Notes: generated from the letters alone by a model not told the origin. A DNA stretch of 6,622 nt from Armatimonadota bacterium (GCA_012961305.1 DTZQ01000560.1:1-6622); one strand, 5' to 3'. Positions 1 through 6,583 are shown, counted from the stretch's first letter. A program made the numbers and translations.

Positions 1-556
1 ACGAAGCCAGGGGTTCCTGGGGATGAAAGTGGGTGGCCTCAAATTGCACGTCCGAGTGGCAACGCTTACAGGCGGCAGGGGTACGGGGTGCTAAGACCGC
101 AGTGCCGCGGGCGTTGTTTTCTATCAAATGGCAAGAGCGGCATTCCCTGTACCCCTGGACGGTAGGCGGATGAGTGCGAAACCGGGCCCAGCCCGGCGGT
201 GCCCGGAGGGTCTGGTCGCCGGGAACGAAAATGGTCAACCTACGCGAGCCGATTTGCAATTGATGTCGCCCTGGTGAGAGGTTCAGTCGAGCGACAAGCA
301 GCGGCGCGCGATACCGCTCCCATGGCTGTACCATTCCATCTACCCTGAGTTGGGGCCTACTTTTTTGACCCTTCCGTTGGAGGCAAATCAGTTCGAACTT
401 GCCGGTTTCGACCACACTACGGTCAGGGGGGAACAACACGCGCAAGGCCGGCTGCGAGGGGCGAACATCGTGAGAAGCGAAGCCCTGCGTCAGCCTGAGC
501 CAAGCCGCTGTTGACACGCCGCACAGCATCAGCCCCACCTTCCATCGCTCCAGCAT
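1..556 (-). CDS. Secreted multiheme c-type cytochrome (CXXCH family), C-terminus cut off by the window edge
   Basis: Reading leftwards from ATG at 556, the frame stays open for 185 codons to the window edge, so only the N-terminal part is present. Residues 5-28 form a basic and then hydrophobic stretch (WKVGLML...FAS) that looks like a Sec signal peptide. Residues about 37-112 resemble a small all-beta, Ig-like unit (LFPPDRSVVETGKFELIC, then RVDG, then LSPGRHQLQIG). Two CXXCH heme-c attachment motifs follow, CRSCH at 139-143 and CKRCH at 163-167. After them comes a His-rich stretch (THFHP, 175-179) like those in doubled-CXXCH or cytochrome c3-type proteins, where His acts as a distal heme ligand. 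More hemes probably lie beyond the edge. The start follows the stop of the upstream reductase-like gene by two bases and has GGAGG nine bases upstream, so coupling is likely. Role inferred: periplasmic electron transfer. The cytochrome assignment is firm; the subfamily and heme number are not. Confidence 0.82.
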   Translation of the reverse strand, partial: MLERWKVGLMLCGVSTAAWLRLTQGFASHDVRPSQPALRVLFPPDRSVVETGKFELICLQRKGQKSRPQLRVDGMVQPWERYRAPLLVARLNLSPGRHQLQIGSRRLTIFVPGDQTLRAPPGWARFRTHPPTVQGYRECRSCHLIENNARGTAVLAPRTPAACKRCHSDVQFEATHFHPQEPLAS

Positions 557-558
557 GT

Positions 559-1512
559 TCACACGCCTCCGTACTTTCGGGTATAGGCGGCGTTTTCGCT
601 GACCTCGTCTGTGTAGCGGGGGAACATGCCGACGATGACCGCGTCCGTCTTCTTGAGGCGGCTGAACGCATACTGGAAAGCCTTTTCCACCGAGGAGCGG
701 CTCCAACACCTGCGTCCGGCAGCGAGTATCTTGAAAGCGAGACAGGGTTTATCAATGCTGCGGATGACCTGGGTCATGTCCTCGGGGTCCGATTCAAAAA
801 AGGGCTCCCCGACGGGCACCTTGCCCAATTCCCTGCGCATCTCTTCGCGCGGGCGGGTCACGTAGTAAAAGCAGGTCATGAAGAAATCGTTTTCCCATCC
901 CTCGTCCACCATGCGTTTGATGTTCTCCGGGTTGTGCGCCGACACCCCGGCCAGAACCCCGCAGTCGTGAACTTTCTTCACAAAGTCGCGAACCTGCTGG
1001 GCTTTGCCGGCGCGGAAGAGGGCGTCGGTGACCCCGCCGTGATGGACAATGGCAATGGGCTGGAACTTCATCACCTCCTTCAGGGGAGCATCGTGAGGAC
1101 GCTCCGCATGTAAACAGATGAGTTGAAGACCACATCCCTTTTCCCGCGCCAGGCGCAGGGCTTTCTGTACCTTCTCCGTGTGGTCGTACTGCCAAGTGTT
1201 AATCCCCTGGCGCTCACAGTGCAGCAGGAACTCTGCTGTCCGTTCCACGGTGAAATACTCGCGCATGTGTCGCGCCAGGTTCAGCGTAGAGTGGGAGTGC
1301 CCCCCGATGGGGTTATAGCCGGCGATGAGGCGGGTAACGCGATGTTCGCCCAGGGCGATGGTAGGCAACGGTTCCTTGGCCGGCTCCCTGGCCCGGTGTG
1401 CGGTGGCGCCGGAGGCCTCCATAGCGGATGTGGCCAGAAAGGCCATCCCTCCACAGCATCTCAAAAAATCCCTTCGGTCCAGTGCCAAACCTTGACAGCA
1501 TTCTTTGTACAT
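559..1512 (-). CDS. Twin-arginine-signal protein with aldo/keto-reductase-like TIM barrel, probably atypical
   Basis: The chosen start (ATG at 1512) gives 317 aa; an in-frame ATG at 1518 would add Met-Pro but sits only one base from the Shine-Dalgarno sequence. The N-terminus has a twin-arginine motif, RRDFLR (residues 13-18), followed by a moderately hydrophobic stretch (GGMAFLATSA), so Tat export is likely. The rest has the repeating pattern of an aldo/keto reductase barrel: ITLG-like strand and GYNPIGG loop (52-71), GINTWQYDHTEKVQKAL (103-119), IAIVHHGG (153-160), GVSAHNPENI (189-198), FKILAAGR (260-267) and a late VGMFP strand (294-298). In the classical Asp-Tyr-Lys-His tetrad, His (157/158) and perhaps Tyr109 can be placed, but the Asp of the FDTA motif and the strand Lys are not evident. 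It may therefore be a non-canonical reductase, an isomerase-like enzyme or a binding protein. It also has CC pairs at 5-6 and 19-20. It is first in an operon with the cytochrome gene downstream. Family fold: fairly sure; reaction and substrate unknown. Confidence 0.78.
   Translation of the reverse strand: MYKECCQGLALDRRDFLRCCGGMAFLATSAMEASGATAHRAREPAKEPLPTIALGEHRVTRLIAGYNPIGGHSHSTLNLARHMREYFTVERTAEFLLHCERQGINTWQYDHTEKVQKALRLAREKGCGLQLICLHAERPHDAPLKEVMKFQPIAIVHHGGVTDALFRAGKAQQVRDFVKKVHDCGVLAGVSAHNPENIKRMVDEGWENDFFMTCFYYVTRPREEMRRELGKVPVGEPFFESDPEDMTQVIRSIDKPCLAFKILAAGRRCWSRSSVEKAFQYAFSRLKKTDAVIVGMFPRYTDEVSENAAYTRKYGGV
566..570 (-). promoter_or_regulatory. Ribosome-binding site for the cytochrome gene, inside the upstream gene
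   Basis: GGAGG on the minus strand overlaps the last codons of the reductase-like gene (…TAC GGA GGC GTG TGA). Nine bases separate it from the ATG at 556. It supports this start codon and translational coupling of the two genes. Confidence 0.65.
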
Positions 1513-1519
1513 GGGCATT

Positions 1520-1525
1520 CCTCCT
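1520..1525 (-). promoter_or_regulatory. Ribosome-binding site that decides the reductase-like gene's start
   Basis: A perfect AGGAGG on the minus strand lies one base before the ATG at 1518 but seven bases before the in-frame ATG at 1512. Seven bases is the usual optimum, so the second ATG is the likelier initiator. Confidence 0.65.
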
Positions 1526-1635
1526 ATTGCTGGAGTGTATTTGTACCTTTCAGAACCAAATTAGGCAAAGCCGTACTTAGTCTTGATTCGCCTGAGGAAG
1601 TCTAATTCCTTCTTTGCGCAACAACACTTCTACCC

Positions 1636-1661
1636 ATTATATTTTTCCCCTAACTTGACAA
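1636..1661 (-). promoter_or_regulatory. Candidate sigma70-type promoter for the leftward operon
   Basis: The minus strand shows a perfect TATAAT (1641 down to 1636). A TTGTCA-like -35 box lies at 1661-1656, with a short 14-base spacer containing GGGGAAAAA. This would give a leader of about 110 bases before the reductase-like gene. The -10 match is good but the spacer is suboptimal, so this is tentative. Confidence 0.3.
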
Positions 1662-1683
1662 GGTTAAATTCGCCGCTTAGTTA
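1655..1683 (+). promoter_or_regulatory. Weak candidate promoter for the rightward genes
   Basis: A consensus TTGACA sits at 1655-1660. Seventeen bases downstream is TAGTTA (1678-1683), a poor -10 match. The position is right for a promoter divergent from the leftward one, with which it would overlap, but the evidence is only motif likeness. Confidence 0.2.
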
Positions 1684-1759
1684 GGCCCTCACTCCTCAAC
1701 CCCTTTCCTGCCGGGCAGACCTGCCCCAGATGGAAAGCGGTATTAAAGTTAACCTTGTC
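1657..1759. repeat. Widely spaced 11-bp perfect inverted repeat in the divergent intergenic region
   Basis: GACAAGGTTAA at 1657-1667 is the exact reverse complement of TTAACCTTGTC at 1749-1759. The arms are 81 bp apart (92 bp centre to centre). The left arm overlaps both promoter-like boxes. The pair could be operator half-sites for a looping regulator, the ends of a small degenerate mobile element, or chance. The rest of the 338-bp gap between the divergent genes (1519-1856) shows no gene. Confidence 0.45.
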
Positions 1760-1856
1760 GAAATAAAGGGCAGGATTCATTGGCGAAGTGGAGAATCTAA
1801 ACCTCGGACTTGGATGTATTCCTTTTCCTAAACCAAAATGAAGGAGGAAATGTACC

Positions 1857-2591
1857 ATGGCGAAAAAGTTAGGCTACGACGACACACCCTTTTTGCCCGA
1901 CTCGAAGTATCGGGTACATGACCCCAACCGACCTCAGCCGCGGGTCGTCACTCCGGGTGAAAAGTCCGGCGAGCCGCCCTCGGATGCCATTGTTCTCTTT
2001 GATGGAACGGACCTCTCGAAATGGGTGAGCAGCAAAGATGGCGGTGAGGCGCAATGGAAGGTGGAAAACGGCTACCTGGAGGTCGTTCCGGGCACGGGAA
2101 ACATTCAGACGAAAGAGCACTTTGGCGATTGCCAACTGCACCTCGAATGGATGGCCCCAGCAGAGGCGGAAGGCGAAAGTCAGGGGCGCGGCAACAGCGG
2201 CGTCTTCCTCATGGGGCTTTACGAGGTTCAAGTGCTCGACTGCTACGACAATCCTACCTATGCAGACGGCACCACCGCTGCCATCTACGGGCAATACCCG
2301 CCCCTGGTCAATGCCTGCCGCCGGCCGGGCGAGTGGCAGACCTACGACATAATTTGGGAGGCCCCGCGTTTTGAGGGCGAGAAACTGGTCCGTCCCGCGT
2401 ACCTGACCGTTTTGCACAACGGCATCGTGGTGCACAACCACGTCGCACTCTTAGGGACGACTGGACACCGGCGCTTGCCTGAGTACAAGCCACACCCCCC
2501 GGTAGGGCCGCTTATGCTCCAGGACCACGGTAACCCCGTACGCTTTCGCAACATCTGGTATCGTGTGCTGACCGGTTATGACCAGGAGTAG
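1857..2591 (+). CDS. DUF1080 protein, 3-keto-disaccharide hydrolase family
   Basis: This 244-aa protein is a single DUF1080 domain (Pfam 3-keto-disaccharide hydrolase, PF06439, a concanavalin-like beta sandwich) spanning about residues 44-238. Family hallmarks seen are IVLFDGTDLSKW (45-56), FGDCQLHLEW (89-98), RGNSGVFLMGLYEVQVLD (111-128), YGQYPPLVNACRRPGEWQTYDIIWEAP (144-170), LHNGIVVHNH (186-195) and GPLMLQDHGNPVRFRNIWYR (217-236). Characterised members act on 3-keto-glycosides, by hydrolysis or 1,2-elimination, releasing 3-keto-sugars. The leader MAKKLGYDDTPFLPDSKYRV resembles the mature N-terminus of exported homologues but has no signal peptide, so as written the product looks cytoplasmic. 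AAGGAGG at 1841-1847, nine bases upstream, supports the ATG at 1857. It heads the rightward pair, 161 bp before the GH106 gene. The family is very sure; the exact substrate is not visible. Confidence 0.93.
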   Translation: MAKKLGYDDTPFLPDSKYRVHDPNRPQPRVVTPGEKSGEPPSDAIVLFDGTDLSKWVSSKDGGEAQWKVENGYLEVVPGTGNIQTKEHFGDCQLHLEWMAPAEAEGESQGRGNSGVFLMGLYEVQVLDCYDNPTYADGTTAAIYGQYPPLVNACRRPGEWQTYDIIWEAPRFEGEKLVRPAYLTVLHNGIVVHNHVALLGTTGHRRLPEYKPHPPVGPLMLQDHGNPVRFRNIWYRVLTGYDQE

Positions 2592-2672
2592 CGGGGTTTG
2601 TAGGAGGGCGGACATCGCTCGGTATTGCCCATTCAGAAATGAAACTGAGTTTCCGGCCCCGTATTCAAAAAT

Positions 2673-2696
2673 AGTGACTGAGTGACTGGGTGACTG
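2673..2696. repeat. Three tandem copies of an 8-bp unit (AGTGACTG)
   Basis: AGTGACTG at 2673-2680 and 2681-2688 is followed by GGTGACTG at 2689-2696 (one mismatch). This is a microsatellite-like array just upstream of the GH106 leader, running into a palindrome. Confidence 0.75.
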
Positions 2697-2703
2697 GCCA
2701 GTC
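2692..2703. repeat. 12-bp perfect palindrome
   Basis: GACTGGCCAGTC reads the same on both strands and overlaps the third tandem unit, about 50 bases before the GH106 start codon. It could be an operator for a dimeric regulator or a by-product of the repeat array. Confidence 0.5.
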
Positions 2704-2734
2704 CTTTAGTTACCTTAGTACTCGGTCAAGGCTA

Positions 2735-2744
2735 AGAGGAGGAG
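2735..2744 (+). promoter_or_regulatory. Ribosome-binding site for the GH106 gene
   Basis: AGAGGAGGAG lies eight bases before ATG at 2753. It fixes the start there rather than at the in-frame GTG at 2690, which falls inside the tandem repeat and would put 21 unrelated residues before a clean signal peptide. Confidence 0.75.
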
Positions 2745-2752
2745 CCCAACCA

Positions 2753-5700
2753 ATGAAGAACCTTCGGAACTTGGTGCCCATGCTCGTCATCGCGACGGCA
2801 TTGGTTGGCTCGCTTGCCCAGGCCCAGCAGCCGCTCGGCAGCGAGTTGGAGCGCGCATTTGTTCATCCGCCCGAGGCGGCGAAACCGCATACTTGGTGGC
2901 ACTGGATGAACGGCAACCTCACTAAGGAGGGCATCACGCGCGATTTGGCGGAGATGAAGCGCGTGGGGCTCGGGGGAGCGCAAATCTTCAACGTCACCGA
3001 TGGCATTTTGCCCGGACCCGTCAAGTTCATGAGTGCTGAATGGCGAGCGCTGGTCAAGCACGCGGTGCAGGAGGCAAATCGGCACGGCCTCGAACTGTGC
3101 ATCCACAACTGCGCCGGTTGGTCGAGCAGCGGTGGCCCTTGGGTTAAGCCAGAACAGGCGATGCAGATGGTAGTCTGGAGCGAAGTGCGAGTTTCGGGGC
3201 CGAAGCAATTTGAGGGTCTCCTGCCTCAACCACCGACCCGCAGGGGCTTCTACCGCGACATCGCAGTTCTGGCGTTCCCCACTCCCCCGGCCGAGGTCAG
3301 CCGCCTGGCAGACCTTTCCCCCAGGGTAACGGCAAGCGCCCCTACCTTCGAGGTCGCCAAGGTCCTCGACGGGGACCAAACTACGGTGACCTCTTTGCCC
3401 AAGCCCGCCCCCGGTAAGCCGCAATTCATCCAATTTGAGTTCCCGCGGCCCTTTCAAGTTCGTTCCCTCATCCTGATTCCCGGCCCCGGAAGGAACAGCC
3501 ATCGCGGCGCATTGCAAATCTCCGCCGACGGTCAGAACTTCAAAACCCTCCGCACCTTCACCATTCCCCGCGCCTGGATTACCCAGCCCATTCTGTCACT
3601 CAACTTTGAGCCGGTCTCGGCCCGGTTCTACCGCCTGTTCTTCACCCGCGGCGACCCGCGGGCCGGACAGATGACCTTCGCCGAAATCGAGTTGCATGGA
3701 GGATACCGCATCAACAACTGGGCCGGAAAGGCCGGCTACGTCCGCACGGGCGGCCTGGAGCCGGATAGGGGTCCCCTGCCTCCCGAAGTCGTCATCAAGC
3801 GTAAGGACATCGTAGACCTCACGCCACGCATGGACGCCAAGGGGCATCTTACCTGGGAGGTGCCGACGGGCCAGTGGACGATTCTCCGCTTCGGCTACAC
3901 GCCCACGGGAAAAACAAACCACCCGGCTCCAGAGGAGGGGCGGGGACTGGAATGTGACAAAATGAGCCGGGAAGCCGTCAAGGCTTTCTTCGACGCCGCG
4001 CTGGGGCCCATTCTGGCCGACATCGGCCCGCTGGCGGGGCGAACTTTGCGCTCGGTGCTCATTGACAGTTACGAAGTGGGCTGCCAGAACTGGACGCCTC
4101 GCTTTGGCGAGGAATTCCGCCAACGGCGCGGCTATGACCTCCTCCCTTACCTGCCCGTGATGACCGGCCGGGTGGTGGAGAGTTTAGAGGTCTCGGAACG
4201 GTTCCTGTGGGACTTGCGGCGCACGATTGCTGACTTGTTCGCTGATAACTACTATGGATACTTTGCGCAATTATGTCATCAGCGCGGCATGCTGCTCCTG
4301 ACGGAGCCCTACGGCAACGGTCTGTTCAACAACCTAACCTGTGGCGGTCGCTCTGACCTACCCATGGGCGAGTTTTGGGTGGGGCACTTCAGCAGAGGCA
4401 CCAGCAAGCAAGCCGCTTCGGTGGCCCACACCTATGGCCGGAAAATCGTTGGGGCGGAGTCCTTCACCGCCGATGCCCAACATGGCCGATGGCAGAACCA
4501 CCCTTATGCCCTGAAAGCATTGGGCGATTTCATCTATTGCGCGGGGGTCAATCGCTTTATTTTCCACCGCTACGCCCACCAACCCTGGCTCGACCGCAAG
4601 CCCGGTATGACCATGGGGCCGCACGGTTTCCATTTCGAGTGGACGATAACTTGGTGGGAACAGGCCCCTGCCTGGCTGGAGTATCTCTCGCGCTGTCAGT
4701 ACCTTCTCCAGCAAGGGTTGTTCGTAGCCGATGCCTGCTACTTCGTGGGAGAGGGCGCGCCCAACGGACTTCCTGGGCGAGACCAACTTAGGCCCCGGTT
4801 GCCCGAAGGGTATGACTACGACGGTTGCGATGACGAGGTGATTCTCAAACGCCTGTCTGTGCAGGAGGGCAAACTTGTGCTCCCGGACGGGATGAGTTAT
4901 CGAGTGTTAGTGCTCTTAGACAGCCACACAATGACGCCCTCCCTGCTCAGGAAAATTCGGGAACTTGTCCTAAATGGGGCTACACTCATCGGGCCAAAGC
5001 CGGTAAAGTCGCCCAGCCTGCAGGGATACCCGGAGGGGGACGAGGAGGTGAAGAGACTGGCGGATGAAGTTTGGGGAGATTGCGATGGGGAGCGGGTGAC
5101 TGAACATTCCTTCGGCAGGGGGAAGGTGATTTGGGGCCAGTCGTTGGAAGAGGTCTTCGCGGCGATGGGTTTGCCGCCGGATTTTGAATACACCAGCGAA
5201 GATGGCAACGCCAGGCTGCTCTACCTCCACCGCCGAATTGGCGAAGTGGAGGTCTATTTCGTGTCCAATCAGAGGGAGCGGTTCGAGGCCGTCACATGCA
5301 CCTTCCGTGTCAGCGGGAAGGCCCCCGAATTGTGGCATCCGGACACCGGCCGGGTGGAGAAGGTGCCGGTCTTCGCGCAAAGGGAGGGACGGGTCACAAT
5401 GCCCCTGTTCCTCGAACCTTTCGGTTCGGTATTCGTGGTCTTCCGCGCGCCCATCAGGCCTCCCCTGGTCGTCTCCGCCACCCACCATGGCCAGAGCCTG
5501 CTTCAGCCCCAGCGCCGACCGGCGGGCCGGCTGGAAATCCGGCGAGCCATCTACGGAGTTCTGGAAGACCCGCAGAAGTGCGTGGAGGTCACGGAGCAAC
5601 TGCGGCGTCTGGTCAAGAACGACACCCTCTCGGTTGAGGCGAGCAACGCCCTCGCCGGCGACCCGGCTCCGTTCATCGTCAAGAAATTGCGCGTAGACTA

Positions 5701-6490
5701 TGCGTTAGACGGGGTCCTCCATACGAAGATTGTCAACGAGCATGAAATCCTGGACCTCCCCGAAGGTTCGCTCAGTGAGTATCCGGCGGGCGAACTGGTG
5801 GTTGTGGGTGAGGGTGAACTCGAATTGCGGGCTTGGGAGGCTGGCCGCTACGAACTGCAGACCGCCTCGGGCCAGGTCTTAAGCATAGTGGTCCCCTCGG
5901 TTCCCCCGCCGCTGGCCATCGGCGGCCCCTGGGAGTTAAAGTTCCCTCCCCACTGGGGAGCGCCGGAGAGGGTCCAATTGGACCGGCTCATCTCCTGGAC
6001 GGAACACAGCCATCCGGGCATCAAGTATTTCTCCGGCACGGCGACGTATGTGAAGGACCTCGAAATTCCGTCCGCAATGGCGGTGGGCAATAGGATGCTA
6101 TCCCTCGACCTGGGCCGGGTGAAGTATCTGGCCGAGGTTCGCCTCAACGGACAGGACTTGGGGGTCCTCTGGAAACCGCCGTTTCGGGTGGATATAACGA
6201 AGGTCGCTCGTCCGGGCAGGAACCGCCTTGAAGTTCGGGTGACCAACCTCTGGCCCAACCGCCTCATCGGGGATGAGCAGTTCCCCGACGACCGAGAATG
6301 GTCGCCAGGAGGCGCACTCCGGGCCTGGCCGCAGTGGCTCCTCGAGGGTAAGCCCAAACCTAAAACGGGCCGTTACACTTGGACCACTTGGAGGCACTAC
6401 ACTAAAGCCTCGCCCCTGTTGGAATCGGGGTTGTTGGGCCCAGTACAGGTGCGCGTTGCGGTGCGCCAGCGGGTAAATCTGCGGAAATAA
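2753..6490 (+). CDS. Secreted GH106 (alpha-L-rhamnosidase-like) glycoside hydrolase, multidomain
   Basis: The protein has 1245 aa from the SD-supported ATG. Residues 1-24 are a signal peptide (MKNLRNL, hydrophobic core, AQA cleavage site), so it is periplasmic or secreted. The GH106 barrel starts at about 36 with PPEAAKPHTWWHWMNGNLTKEGITRDL and GLGGAQIFN, and continues through IHNCAGWSSSGGPW (117-130). A discoidin (F5/8C)-like domain lies at about 190-316 (FIQFEFPRPF, QISADGQNF, RFYRLFF, FAEIELHG). The barrel resumes with DSYE (438-441), LTEPYG (516-521), GGRSDLPMGEFW (531-542) and GAESFT (567-572). E441 and E569 are candidate catalytic acids (inference), with E518 and E540 nearby. Residues about 700-900 form an accessory region ending in a beta domain. 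A DUF3395-like module lies at about 925-1005, and a GH2-type jelly roll at about 1055-1235 (FSGTATYVKDLEIP, VRLNGQDLGVLWKPPFRVDIT, RNRLEVRVTNLWPNRLIGD). GH106 members remove alpha-L-rhamnose from plant polysaccharides such as rhamnogalacturonan; the substrate here is unknown. Family sure, specificity not. Confidence 0.9.
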   Translation: MKNLRNLVPMLVIATALVGSLAQAQQPLGSELERAFVHPPEAAKPHTWWHWMNGNLTKEGITRDLAEMKRVGLGGAQIFNVTDGILPGPVKFMSAEWRALVKHAVQEANRHGLELCIHNCAGWSSSGGPWVKPEQAMQMVVWSEVRVSGPKQFEGLLPQPPTRRGFYRDIAVLAFPTPPAEVSRLADLSPRVTASAPTFEVAKVLDGDQTTVTSLPKPAPGKPQFIQFEFPRPFQVRSLILIPGPGRNSHRGALQISADGQNFKTLRTFTIPRAWITQPILSLNFEPVSARFYRLFFTRGDPRAGQMTFAEIELHGGYRINNWAGKAGYVRTGGLEPDRGPLPPEVVIKRKDIVDLTPRMDAKGHLTWEVPTGQWTILRFGYTPTGKTNHPAPEEGRGLECDKMSREAVKAFFDAALGPILADIGPLAGRTLRSVLIDSYEVGCQNWTPRFGEEFRQRRGYDLLPYLPVMTGRVVESLEVSERFLWDLRRTIADLFADNYYGYFAQLCHQRGMLLLTEPYGNGLFNNLTCGGRSDLPMGEFWVGHFSRGTSKQAASVAHTYGRKIVGAESFTADAQHGRWQNHPYALKALGDFIYCAGVNRFIFHRYAHQPWLDRKPGMTMGPHGFHFEWTITWWEQAPAWLEYLSRCQYLLQQGLFVADACYFVGEGAPNGLPGRDQLRPRLPEGYDYDGCDDEVILKRLSVQEGKLVLPDGMSYRVLVLLDSHTMTPSLLRKIRELVLNGATLIGPKPVKSPSLQGYPEGDEEVKRLADEVWGDCDGERVTEHSFGRGKVIWGQSLEEVFAAMGLPPDFEYTSEDGNARLLYLHRRIGEVEVYFVSNQRERFEAVTCTFRVSGKAPELWHPDTGRVEKVPVFAQREGRVTMPLFLEPFGSVFVVFRAPIRPPLVVSATHHGQSLLQPQRRPAGRLEIRRAIYGVLEDPQKCVEVTEQLRRLVKNDTLSVEASNALAGDPAPFIVKKLRVDYALDGVLHTKIVNEHEILDLPEGSLSEYPAGELVVVGEGELELRAWEAGRYELQTASGQVLSIVVPSVPPPLAIGGPWELKFPPHWGAPERVQLDRLISWTEHSHPGIKYFSGTATYVKDLEIPSAMAVGNRMLSLDLGRVKYLAEVRLNGQDLGVLWKPPFRVDITKVARPGRNRLEVRVTNLWPNRLIGDEQFPDDREWSPGGALRAWPQWLLEGKPKPKTGRYTWTTWRHYTKASPLLESGLLGPVQVRVAVRQRVNLRK

Positions 6491-6537
6491 GATAGGATGT
6501 GACTATTCAGGTGGCCCTCACCCCCGGCCCCTCCCAA

Positions 6538-6559
6538 CCCTCCCCGCACACGGGGAGGG
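6538..6559 (+). terminator. GC-rich hairpin, possible terminator or dispersed repeat
   Basis: CCCTCCCCG (6538-6546), a CACA loop and CGGGGAGGG (6551-6559) make a perfect 9-bp stem 47 bases after the GH106 stop. No T tract follows, so it is not a classical intrinsic terminator. It may still end or protect the transcript, or be a copy of an intergenic repeat. Confidence 0.4.
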
Positions 6560-6562
6560 CAA

Positions 6563-6583
6563 GGGACGAGGGGCGAGGGACGA
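6563..6583. repeat. Three tandem copies of a 7-bp unit (GGGACGA)
   Basis: GGGACGA, GGGGCGA, GGGACGA follow the hairpin directly; the middle copy has one substitution. The purine-rich strand extends beyond the array on both sides. Confidence 0.65.

Larger units (their letters stand above)
2592..2752. other. Intergenic spacer between the DUF1080 and GH106 genes
   Basis: No gene is seen in these 161 bases. They hold a small hairpin (GAAAC/GTTTC, 2641-2653, 3-base loop) without a T tract, an 8-bp tandem repeat, a 12-bp palindrome and the GH106 ribosome-binding site. Whether transcription reads through from the DUF1080 gene is undecided; no convincing terminator is visible. Confidence 0.5.

Noticed and set aside
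423..755. 110-codon minus-strand frame across the reductase/cytochrome junction
   Set aside because: It is in another frame than either gene; its translation is Arg/Ser-rich without a domain, while the two overlapped genes have clear motifs.
511..1113. 200-codon open frame on the plus strand
   Set aside because: It lies antisense to the reductase-like gene and the start of the cytochrome gene, has no recognisable domain and is explained by GC-rich codon use on the real strand.
1664..1858. 64-codon minus-strand frame in the divergent intergenic region
   Set aside because: Its start overlaps the DUF1080 start codon, it has no SD and the translation shows no signal peptide or known pattern.
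1869..2441. 190-codon minus-strand frame inside the DUF1080 gene
   Set aside because: It is antisense to a gene with unmistakable family motifs and has no domain or SD of its own.
2690..2752. Longer N-terminus for the GH106 protein from an in-frame GTG at 2690
   Set aside because: The extension covers the tandem repeat and palindrome, has no ribosome-binding site and would hide a textbook signal peptide that starts at 2753 behind a good SD.
4970..5599. 209-codon minus-strand frame inside the GH106 gene
   Set aside because: It is a shadow of the GC-rich coding strand; the plus-strand frame is continuous and domain-bearing across it.
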